NCBI GenBank assembly: GCA_902806415.1
Contig: CADCWN010000161.1
Location: 1-46,141 of the forward strand
Direction of reading: 5' to 3'
Origin: an uncultured Thermomicrobiales bacterium
GTDB lineage: Bacteria > Chloroflexota > Chloroflexia > Thermomicrobiales > CADCWN01
DNA: 46,141 nucleotides
The notes under the pieces were generated by a model. It saw nothing but the letters and a program-made list of their open reading frames with translations, was not told the DNA's origin and did no database searches. The position numbers were made by a program, and so were the translations under genes. How positions within the stretch are numbered: position 1 is the stretch's first letter; each line of letters begins with the position of its first letter. Of the stretch, positions 40,209 through 46,141 are shown piece by piece.

Positions 40209-41483
40209 ATGGGCATGACGATGACCGAGAAGATCATGGCGCGGCACGCGGGATTGGAGTCGGTCAAGCCGGGCGATCTGATCGAGGCCGAGATCGACCT
40301 GATGATGGGCAACGACATCACCGCGCCGATCTCGATCAAGCGCCTGAAAGATATCGGGCTGACGAAGCTGCCGTACCCGGAGAAGTTCTTCCTGGTGCTG
40401 TCGCACTACGCGCCCTCGAAGGACATCGCGTCGGCGGCGCAGATCATGATCTCGCGCTCGTTCGCGAAGGAGCAGCAGCTCCAGCACTACTACGCGGAGG
40501 GGTCGGGGATCGAGCACGTCATCCTGCCCGAGGAGGGCTGGGTGCTGCCGGGCGAACTGATCATCGGCGCGGACTCGCACTCCTGCACCTACGGCGCGAC
40601 CGGTTGCTACTCGACCGGGATCGGCTCGACCGATCTGGCGGCGGCGATGGCGACGGGGCGGCTCTGGATGCAGGTGCCGGAGACCTACAAGTTCGAGCTG
40701 ACCGGCGCGCGCCCGCAGTACATCATGGGCAAGGATCTGATCCTGCACATCATCGGGATGCTCGGCGGCGACGGCGTGCTGAACCAGACGATGGAGTACA
40801 CCGGCGACGCCCTGCGGACCCTGCCGATGGAAGAGCGCCTGACGATGGCGAATATGGCGATCGAGGCCGGGGCGCAGAACGGGATCTTCCCCTACGACGA
40901 CGTGACCGAGGCGTACCTGAACGGGCGCGCGAAGAAGGAGTACACGCCGGTCCACTCGGACCCCGACGCCAAGTACGCCAAGCATTTCAAGATCGACATC
41001 TCGAAGATCGAGCCGCTGGTGGCGCTGCCGTGGTCGCCGGAGAATGTGCGGACGGTCAGCGAGATGAGCGGAGAGACGGTCGATCGGGTCTTCATCGGCT
41101 CCTGCACCAACGCGCGCCTGAGCGATCTGCGGACGGTGGCGAGCATCATCAAGGGGCACAAGGTCGCCTGCGACACCCTGATCGTCCCCGGCTCGAAGCA
41201 GGTTTATCGCGACGCGATGAACGAGGGGCTGTTCGAGATCTTCCTGGAGGCCGGCGCGACGATCAGCGCCCCGACCTGCGGCGCGTGCTTCGGCGGCTTC
41301 ATGGGCGTCCTCGGGCCGGACGAGAAGTGCCTCAGCACCTCGAACCGCAACTTCGTCGGGCGAATGGGCCACCCGACCAGCAAGAGTTTCCTCGCCAATC
41401 CCGCCGTGGCGGCGGCGACGGCCCTGACCGGCGTGATCACGCACCCGAAGGATGTGGCGGGGCGTGAGGTGGTGACGGCGTAG
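40209..41483 (+). CDS. leuC: 3-isopropylmalate dehydratase, large subunit
   Basis: A 424-residue aconitase-family subunit that, with LeuD, isomerises 2- to 3-isopropylmalate. Fe-S ligands are in IGSCTNARLSDL and the CGACFGG motif near residue 360. ADSHSCTYGATGCYSTGIGSTDLAAAMATG and KDLILHIIGMLGGDGV match the substrate- and cluster-binding domains. The compact length and the MGMTMTEKIMARHAG start correspond to the archaeal/deep-branching LeuC (HacA-like) subtype rather than the 466-residue E. coli type. ATG 40209 has AGGGG at about 9 nt; ATG 40182 is possible but has no site. The small subunit follows after the inverted repeat at 41489-41589. Confidence 0.95.
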   Translation: MGMTMTEKIMARHAGLESVKPGDLIEAEIDLMMGNDITAPISIKRLKDIGLTKLPYPEKFFLVLSHYAPSKDIASAAQIMISRSFAKEQQLQHYYAEGSGIEHVILPEEGWVLPGELIIGADSHSCTYGATGCYSTGIGSTDLAAAMATGRLWMQVPETYKFELTGARPQYIMGKDLILHIIGMLGGDGVLNQTMEYTGDALRTLPMEERLTMANMAIEAGAQNGIFPYDDVTEAYLNGRAKKEYTPVHSDPDAKYAKHFKIDISKIEPLVALPWSPENVRTVSEMSGETVDRVFIGSCTNARLSDLRTVASIIKGHKVACDTLIVPGSKQVYRDAMNEGLFEIFLEAGATISAPTCGACFGGFMGVLGPDEKCLSTSNRNFVGRMGHPTSKSFLANPAVAAATALTGVITHPKDVAGREVVTA

Positions 41484-41488
41484 GGGGG

Positions 41489-41589
41489 GTCCGTAGTCGG
41501 TAGTCGGTAGTCCGTAGTAGTGACGGAGGAAGCCGCGCACATCGCCTTGCCTCCGACCCTCTACGGACTACCGACTACCGACTACGGAC
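41489..41589. repeat. 29-bp perfect inverted repeat between leuC and leuD
   Basis: GTCCGTAGTCGGTAGTCGGT plus AGTCCGTAG (41489-41517) is the exact reverse complement of 41561-41589, around a 43-nt loop. It begins 6 nt after the leuC stop and ends about 11 nt before the AAAGGAGAA ribosome-binding site of leuD. Confidence 0.9.
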
Positions 41590-41611
41590 TGTTCGACAAA
41601 GGAGAACGCAG

Positions 41612-42133
41612 ATGCAGTTTGAAGGCCGCACCTGGCGCTATGGGGATGACATCAATACGGACGTGCTGATCCCGGCGCGCTATCTGAGCACGTCGGACCC
41701 GGTGGAGTTGGCGAAGCACGCGCTGGAAGACCTGGACCCGAACTTCGTCAAGGAGGTTCAGGTCGGCGATGTGATCGTGGGCGGGAAGAATTTCGGCTGC
41801 GGCTCGTCGCGCGAGCACGCGCCGATCGCGATCAAGGAGGCGGGGGTGAGTTGCGTGATCGCCAGCTCGTTCGCGCGGATCTTCTTCCGCAACAGCATCA
41901 ACCTGGGGCTGCCGATCCTCGAATGCCCGGAGGCGGTCGCGCACGCCGAGGCGGGCGACGTGCTGCGGATCGACCTCGCGGCGGGGACAATCTTCAACAA
42001 CACAACCGGGCAGACCTACCAGGCCGCGCCGTTCCCGGAGGGGGTGATGAAGATCATCCGCGCGGGCGGGTTGATGAACTCGATCAAGGAAGAAGTCCAG
42101 GCGCGCGAGGCGACTTACGCCAGCGCTAAGTAA
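41612..42133 (+). CDS. leuD: 3-isopropylmalate dehydratase, small subunit
   Basis: A 173-residue swivel-domain partner of LeuC. It carries GDDINTDVLIPARYLSTSDP (about 11-30), the signature DVIVGGKNFGCGSSREHAPIAIKEAGVSCVIASSFARIFFRNSINLGLPILE, and GQTYQAAPFPEGVMKIIRAGGLMN. The length and the NTD, GCGSSREHA motifs fit the short LeuD type paired with archaeal-like LeuC. AAAGGAGAA lies about 7 nt before ATG 41612. It completes the isomerase and is followed by leuB after another inverted repeat. Confidence 0.96.
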   Translation: MQFEGRTWRYGDDINTDVLIPARYLSTSDPVELAKHALEDLDPNFVKEVQVGDVIVGGKNFGCGSSREHAPIAIKEAGVSCVIASSFARIFFRNSINLGLPILECPEAVAHAEAGDVLRIDLAAGTIFNNTTGQTYQAAPFPEGVMKIIRAGGLMNSIKEEVQAREATYASAK

Positions 42134-42147
42134 GGGACGAGGGACGA

Positions 42148-42289
42148 TCACCGCAGAGGCGCAGAGACGCGGAGGATCGCAGAGGACGAGAGATCGGGAC
42201 GAGGAAGATAGGGGTGCAGCGGCACCATTCCCAATCGTTTTCTCTCGTTTCTCTCTGCGGCCCTCCGCGTCTCTGCGCCTCTGCGGTGA
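42148..42289. repeat. 28-bp perfect inverted repeat between leuD and leuB
   Basis: TCACCGCAGAGGCGCAGAGA plus CGCGGAGG (42148-42175) is the exact reverse complement of 42262-42289, around an 86-nt loop that holds a weaker partial repeat. The units (CGCAGAGG, CGCAGAGA, CGCGGAGG) have a period of 8 nt. It ends just before the AAAGGTGG ribosome-binding site of leuB. The same units appear at 40035-40164 and weakly at 33186-33215. Confidence 0.9.
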
Positions 42290-42308
42290 AAAAGAAAGGT
42301 GGCTTGGG

Positions 42309-43430
42309 GTGGCCGGGGGGCGGGAGTATCGGATCGCGGTATTGGCGGGCGACGGGATCGGGCCGGAGGTGACGGCGGCGGCGCGGACGGTGCTCGATGC
42401 GGTGGCGGCCCGGCACGATCGGCAATTCGCCTACGAGGAGGCACCGATCGGCGGGGCGGCCTACGACGCGACGGGCCGGCCCCTGCCGGAGGCTACGCTC
42501 GACGTCTGTCGCCGCAGCGACGCGATCCTCTTCGGCGCGATCGGCGGGCCGAAGTGGGATGGGGTGCCGGTCGCGCAGCGCCCGGAGAGTGGGCTGCTCG
42601 GGCTGCGCCGGGCGCTCGGCCTCTTCGCCAACCTGCGCCCGGTTCGCGCCCTGCCCGCGCTGGCCGGTTCGTCGCCTCTCAAGCCGGAGATCGCCGCAGG
42701 GACCGACATGATCGTCGTCCGCGAGTTGACCGGCGGGATTTATTTCGGCGAGCCGCGCCGCCGTTGGACGACCGACGAGGGGCGGCAGGCGGTCGATACG
42801 ATGCCCTACGGCGAGCGGGAGATCGGCCGAATTGTGCGGTTGGCCTGCGAGTTGGCGCGCGGGCGGCGCGGCAAGGTTAGCAGCGTCGATAAGGCGAATG
42901 TGCTGGACACGTCGCGCTTGTGGCGCGAGGTGGCGACCGAGGTGGCGGCGGAGTACCCTGATGTGGCGATGGAGCATGTGCTGGTGGACGCCTGCGCGAT
43001 GTACCTGATCAGCGACCCGCGCCGCTTCGACGTGATCGTGACCGAGAACCTGTTCGGCGACATTCTGACCGACGAGGCGGCAGTGATCGCCGGGTCGCTC
43101 GGGGTGGTGCCGTCGGCGTCGTTGAATGGCAAAGCGCCGGAGCGGTCCGACTCGCCGGGGGTCCAGTTCGGGCTCTACGAGCCGATCCACGGCTCCGCGC
43201 CGGACATCGCGGGGCAGGACCGGGCGAATCCGCTAGGGGCTATCCTCAGCGCAGCACTACTGCTGCGGCTCTCGTTCGGGCTGGAAGACGAGGCGCGGAC
43301 GATCGAGCGCGCGGTGGACGCGGCGCTGGCGGCGGGGCTGCGGACCCGTGACATCGCGGCGACCGGCGTGCGGACGGTCGGGACGCGCGAGTTGGGCGAG
43401 GCGGTCGCGGCGCAGGTGGCGGCGCTGTAA
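42309..43430 (+). CDS. leuB: 3-isopropylmalate dehydrogenase
   Basis: A 373-residue NAD-dependent oxidative decarboxylase, the third leucine-specific step. YRIAVLAGDGIGPEVTAAA at the start, FGAIGGPKWDG, LLGLRRALGLFANLRPVR (substrate arginines), VVRELTGGIYFGEPR, KANVLDTSRLWREV, the metal-binding VTENLFGDILTDEAAVIAGSLGVVPSASL and YEPIHGSAPDIAGQDRANPLGAILSAALLL are all typical. Length is as expected. GTG 42309 is used with AAAGGTGG about 7 nt upstream; no ATG is available near the conserved start. It is the last gene of the locus; a hairpin 100 bp downstream (43529-43571) may end the transcript. ilvD and ilvE are not in the window. Confidence 0.96.
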   Translation: MAGGREYRIAVLAGDGIGPEVTAAARTVLDAVAARHDRQFAYEEAPIGGAAYDATGRPLPEATLDVCRRSDAILFGAIGGPKWDGVPVAQRPESGLLGLRRALGLFANLRPVRALPALAGSSPLKPEIAAGTDMIVVRELTGGIYFGEPRRRWTTDEGRQAVDTMPYGEREIGRIVRLACELARGRRGKVSSVDKANVLDTSRLWREVATEVAAEYPDVAMEHVLVDACAMYLISDPRRFDVIVTENLFGDILTDEAAVIAGSLGVVPSASLNGKAPERSDSPGVQFGLYEPIHGSAPDIAGQDRANPLGAILSAALLLRLSFGLEDEARTIERAVDAALAAGLRTRDIAATGVRTVGTRELGEAVAAQVAAL

Positions 43431-43528
43431 GAGAGGCACCGGATTTCCGCAGTCGGCATGAGCCGAACCAGCCTATGGAGAAGGATCAGCGCGGTGACGT
43501 CGTGCTCGGGCGATTGCGGATGCAAGAA

Positions 43529-43571
43529 GTGGGTCGCCCGCCCGATGATCGCGATTGAGCAGGCGACCCAC
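43529..43571. terminator. Hairpin between leuB and the convergent DinB gene
   Basis: GTGGGTCGCC (43529-43538) pairs exactly with GGCGACCCAC (43562-43571) around a 23-nt loop. It lies in the 157 bp between convergent genes and is followed by a C-run rather than T, so it is a probable but not canonical bidirectional terminator. Confidence 0.5.
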
Positions 43572-43587
43572 CCCCCCTGACGCGCCG

Positions 43588-44067
43588 CTACGCGCCGATG
43601 GCCTCGCGCAAGCGGCCCCCGTGCCGCTCGATCTCGCCGATCGAGAGGTAGGCGATCCACTGCTCCACGCTCCGGGCCGGCACCTCCGCGACGATCTGAC
43701 CGGTGCGCGCGAGTTGCTCGTCGCTCAGCCCCCGGATCATCTGCGCCATGGCCGCGCCGTTCTCTCGCAGCTGGGCGATGGCCTCGTCCCGGCTGACGCC
43801 CGCCCGCTGACCGGCGCGCTGCTCGTTGGCCTGCTCGATCACCGCCATTGGCAGGGGCGCGTCCACCTCGCCCCGGGCCAGCCGCCCGATGCGGTCGGCG
43901 ATGAACGCTTGCCCCGCGCCGAGGTGGTCGGCCTGCACCGCCGCCGTCCAGCCGGTATCGGCGCAGCGCACCCCCCAGCCCTCGTCGCCGCATTGGCCGA
44001 TCGCCGCGATCAACTCCCCGTTGGCCCGCTCGAACTGCTCCGCCAGTGCCTGTGCCCGCGCACTCAT
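43588..44067 (-). CDS. DinB-like (YfiT/maleylpyruvate isomerase-type) protein
   Basis: A 159-residue four-helix-bundle protein: LAEQFERANGELIAAIGQCGDEGWGVRCADTGWTAAVQADHLGAGQAFIADRI is the common N-terminal half (TGWTAAVQADHL matches the W-s-v.-v..H(l/i) segment of mycothiol-dependent DinB proteins). The second half has VPARSVEQWIAYLSIGEIERHGGRLREAI, with H residues suited to a metal triad. The reaction is unknown; relatives use low-molecular-weight thiols. ATG 44067 has GAGGAGGG at about 7 nt, and a good promoter (44137-44165) lies 70 bp upstream. Convergent with leuB. Confidence 0.85.
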   Translation of the reverse strand: MSARAQALAEQFERANGELIAAIGQCGDEGWGVRCADTGWTAAVQADHLGAGQAFIADRIGRLARGEVDAPLPMAVIEQANEQRAGQRAGVSRDEAIAQLRENGAAMAQMIRGLSDEQLARTGQIVAEVPARSVEQWIAYLSIGEIERHGGRLREAIGA

Positions 44068-44136
44068 GCCGACCCTCCTCACCTGAAGGATGACAATCCC
44101 GAGGCATCGCCGGACCCGCTTAGTCTGCATACCCAT

Positions 44137-44165
44137 AGCATACAATGGTGGTCGGCGGCTGTAAA
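44137..44165 (-). promoter_or_regulatory. Promoter of the DinB-like gene
   Basis: Read on the minus strand: TTTACA (44160-44165), 17-nt spacer, TATGCT (44137-44142). Both boxes are close to consensus with ideal spacing. The transcript would start near 44130, about 60 nt before the start codon at 44067. Confidence 0.6.
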
Positions 44166-44276
44166 GACGTTTGAGCTGGGGGAAGATTCCATCTGTCGCG
44201 GAATCCGCGCTAGCATAACAAAAGCGAGACCGTCGTTCTCGATTGAGCCCTTATGATCGGGGGATCCCCGGAAAGC

Positions 44277-44310
44277 GCGGGGTCGCCAACGGCAGTGTCG
44301 GCGACCCCGC
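44277..44310. terminator. 11-bp perfect hairpin between the two DinB-like genes
   Basis: GCGGGGTCGCC (44277-44287) pairs exactly with 44300-44310 around a 12-nt loop. It lies about 100 bp past the stop of the upstream DinB gene (minus strand) and before the promoter of the next, so it may terminate the former. There is no clear T-tract. The rest of the 44068-44409 gap holds the promoter at 44137-44165 and nothing else supportable. Confidence 0.45.
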
Positions 44311-44409
44311 TTCGCTCGTGCCGTGGACCCTTGGGATGCCGCCGCCTGGTTCCGCCACTGCGGCTACCAACCACCGGGCCAAGCACCACGAAAACCGCCC
44401 TAACGCCCT

Positions 44410-45006
44410 CTAGTCGTCCGACTCGACGACCGGCAGGCCGTGGACGCCGAGGGTGGTGGAGATCTCGCTGCCGTGATGGATGTCGTGTTCGAGGATACCC
44501 CAGATGATCGCCTGGAGCGACACCGCAGGTCGCACGTGTCCATCCCGGCGCGCCGCATCGAGCCACATCCGGGCGTATGGCCGGAGCGTCGGCTCCACCA
44601 GGTTCGCGTGGCGCTCGCGCCCCGCTTCATCCAGGGGCGGGACGGTCCGCTCGAGGTCGGCGGGGGTCAGGCGGGCGAGCGTCCGCTCGATCCCCCGCCA
44701 GGTCGTCTCCAGTCCGGCGACAAGTTCCGCCGCCGTGTGGCCTGGATCCACGTCCGCCTCGCAGACGCCCAGCGCCCATAACTCGTAGGGAGTCAGCGCG
44801 TCGCCCCCCTCGCCCATCCGCGCGTGGAACCACCAGGCGCGATTGGCGACGATATGCGTCGCGTACATGCCGATCGACCAGTGGCGCGGCGTGGTGCGCA
44901 GGGCGAGCTGCTCGACGGTGAGGGGCGCGATGGCCGCGACGAGGCGTCGCTGGTATCCCCTCCAACCCGCGTAGAAGGGGAGGAGCGAAAGCTGCTGTTC
45001 GGTCAT
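44410..45006 (-). CDS. DinB superfamily protein
   Basis: A 198-residue DinB-fold protein. The first metal-site His lies in HWSIGMYATHIVANRAWWFHARMG and the last two in IIWGILEHDIHHGSEISTTLGVHGLP, the classic H...H-x-x-x-H pattern of the DinB metal triad. The middle (GHTAAELVAGLETTWRGIERTLARLTPADLERTVPPL) spans helices 3-4. Relatives are poorly characterised metal-binding proteins. ATG 45006 is preceded by AAGGAG at about 9 nt. A strong promoter candidate 210 bp upstream implies a long leader. It is transcribed in the same direction as the other DinB gene 342 bp downstream. Confidence 0.87.
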   Translation of the reverse strand: MTEQQLSLLPFYAGWRGYQRRLVAAIAPLTVEQLALRTTPRHWSIGMYATHIVANRAWWFHARMGEGGDALTPYELWALGVCEADVDPGHTAAELVAGLETTWRGIERTLARLTPADLERTVPPLDEAGRERHANLVEPTLRPYARMWLDAARRDGHVRPAVSLQAIIWGILEHDIHHGSEISTTLGVHGLPVVESDD

Positions 45007-45221
45007 GCCAGTCACTCCTTGCTCTTTTCTCGGAGAAAAAGCGGCACGATCGGCTCGAGGCGCGCGAGGAAACGATCCCTCGCGCACGCCGGAAGGCGCG
45101 CGATCGATGGAAGCAAGAATGGTATCGTCCGCTTCACTGTCCGAACAGGAAGCAGAATGGGGTTAGCGGTGCGACGGCACAGGGACCAAACCTCTCCAAA
45201 AAAATGAGCGGCCTACTTCCC

Positions 45222-45249
45222 ACTATACAGAGGGCGACGATTCTGTCAA
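45222..45249 (-). promoter_or_regulatory. Promoter candidate with a 209-nt leader for the DinB gene
   Basis: Read on the minus strand: TTGACA (45244-45249), 16-nt spacer, TATAGT (45222-45227). Transcription from about 45215 would give an unusually long leader (45007-45215) before ATG 45006. That leader contains a run of seven T, and the hairpin GCGCGAGG/CCTCGCGC (about 45060-45085) followed later by a CTTTTTCTC stretch. I recognise no riboswitch or T-box sequence in it. Confidence 0.5.
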
Positions 45250-45424
45250 GGATGGATCGGTGAACCGGCGAACTCGACCCCTCCCCCCTATCAGCGGGGC
45301 GGTCGGGCGCGGCACCTCGGGCTCGACACTCGCAGGCGGCACTTCTCCCACGCCGCGTGACCACGGCGCGCGGACGAGTCGAACCGGGGTACCTCACTCC
45401 AGCAGACCTCGCCCTCGCGCGCCG

Positions 45425-45865
45425 CTATCCGGGGAGCGCCCGGTAGGACGCGCCGGCGACGAGGCCGCCCGCGGTGTACAGGGCCACGGTGAGCGCTGCG
45501 GTCGCCGCCGTGCGCCCCGTCGTCGCCCCGCTCAGGCCGAGGGGGGGCGGCAGGATGACCGCATCCGCCCCGGCGACGAGGCCGAGCGCGGCCCCCAACG
45601 CCACGGCCCGTTCGCGCGGCCCGGCCCCGACCACACCGAAGTAGGCGGTGTTCGACGCCAGATCGCCCGCCAGGGTCAGGTTGTAGAGGGCGCGACCGGT
45701 CGGGGGCGCCGTGCCGCCGGCTCGCAGCAAGCGGGCCAGCGCCTGCATCCCGAGCAGGTCGACCCGCGGCGCGTCCGGCGTAAGCCGCCGCGTGAGCTCG
45801 TGCAAGAGCGTCGTGGTTCCGGCCCCGGCCGCGCCGGCCGCGATGGTCCTCATGAAGGCGTTCAT
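45425..45865 (-). CDS. Hypothetical membrane-associated protein, 146 residues
   Basis: No named family. The protein has a Gly/Ala-rich N-terminal segment (MRTIAAGAAGAGTTTLLHELTRRLTP), a middle with aromatic and Leu residues (GRALYNLTLAGDLASNTAYFGVVG) and two hydrophobic segments, RAVALGAALGLVAGADAVIL and TAATAALTVALYTAGGLVAGA, likely transmembrane helices. A similar lay-out occurs in uncharacterised small membrane proteins with an N-terminal glycine-rich helix. GGGGGAG lies about 10 nt before ATG 45865. The 276 bp from here to the right edge contain no frame I can support. Confidence 0.6.
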   Translation of the reverse strand: MNAFMRTIAAGAAGAGTTTLLHELTRRLTPDAPRVDLLGMQALARLLRAGGTAPPTGRALYNLTLAGDLASNTAYFGVVGAGPRERAVALGAALGLVAGADAVILPPPLGLSGATTGRTAATAALTVALYTAGGLVAGASYRALPG

Positions 45866-46141
45866 ATTCCCCGGCTCCCCCTCCCCCAGTCGACCAGCAG
45901 GCCCTGGGGATTATCCCTTGCGCCGCACGTCGTGGACCCGCGCTGACCGCCACCCTCCTCCGGTCGGCATCGCTCGCACTGTTGCGCGGTGAGCGCCGGA
46001 TCCCCGATGCGGATGCGGATGGTCGCCAGCACAGCCTGGTGTTCGGATCATCCGCCAAGCAAGCGTCTGAGACGTGGCCCGATAGAGCGACGAGAGCAGA
46101 TTGCGTCCCAATCCGGCGGCGTGACAGGTAGTCCACACCTA

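Noticed and set aside
45007-45215. Possible T-box or other riboswitch in the DinB leader
   Set aside because: No T-box sequence, specifier loop or known aptamer core is readable; only a hairpin and T-rich patches are seen.

Overview
This is a 46 kb stretch of a high-GC bacterial chromosome (roughly two thirds G+C by eye), most likely from the phylum Chloroflexota. The strongest taxonomic hint is the secreted protein at 12268-13842. Its N-terminal 300 residues (WART, TFIWGPEP, YYVTNGLLVSE, FERRTLTY, GNVGLHYYNWRY) resemble a domain I associate with Chloroflexota. An ECF42-type sigma factor with its DGPF partner, a Uma2 protein, several DinB proteins and heavy loads of intergenic palindromes fit this but do not prove it. 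No rRNA, tRNA, CRISPR array, transposase or phage gene was seen.

Layout. 1-5.2 kb: the end of an unknown gene, a flavin-reductase-fold protein, a hypothetical protein, a methyltransferase, a kinase-like (APH) gene broken by two frameshifts, a cyclic-nucleotide-binding-domain protein and a GNAT acetyltransferase. 5.4-8.4 kb (minus strand): ECF42 sigma factor with DGPF/YCII protein, a lone receiver domain and a DinB protein. 9-15.1 kb: Rrf2 regulator with cysK, a DDAH-like amidinohydrolase, the secreted putative zinc metallopeptidase and an aldo/keto reductase. 15.4-25 kb: TM2 protein, a rusA-like/guaA pair, a GT39-like membrane glycosyltransferase, an SLH-domain protein, a beta-hydroxyacid dehydrogenase and a PAS-GGDEF-EAL protein with an in-frame amber codon. 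25-30.3 kb (minus): a compact operon of a 3beta-HSD-type SDR, a metallo-beta-lactamase-fold hydrolase, a PaaK/F390-synthetase-like adenylating enzyme, a small membrane protein and a KASIII-type synthase. 30.7-33.1 kb (minus): acyl-CoA dehydrogenase, zinc-ribbon protein, Uma2 protein. 33.3-43.4 kb (plus): the branched-chain amino acid locus ilvB-ilvN-(GNAT)-ilvC-leuA-leuC-leuD-leuB. 43.6-45.9 kb (minus): two DinB proteins and a small membrane protein.

Two systems deserve attention. First, the ilv-leu locus starts with a near-consensus promoter (33300-33328), a 37-codon leader peptide containing VVVVVLISLLL, and mutually exclusive hairpins ending in a terminator: a textbook-type transcription attenuator. 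It is followed by an 80-codon ORF with a duplicated motif, and then by long inverted repeats in nearly every intergenic gap of the operon. Second, the five-gene minus-strand operon at 25-30.3 kb has the enzyme classes of an OleA/OleC/OleD long-chain condensation pathway, but has a metallo-beta-lactamase-fold hydrolase in place of the alpha/beta-hydrolase OleB.

The whole window is seeded with three families of non-coding repeats: (i) tandem 7-8 nt units arranged as inverted repeats, (ii) REP-like palindromes with core GGGGCGTAT/ATACGCCCC, often in pairs, and (iii) longer imperfect palindromes containing CCCGGCTGA and CACGAAG. Some of these are translated at the ends of genes. Function assignments come from reading motifs; no database search was run.
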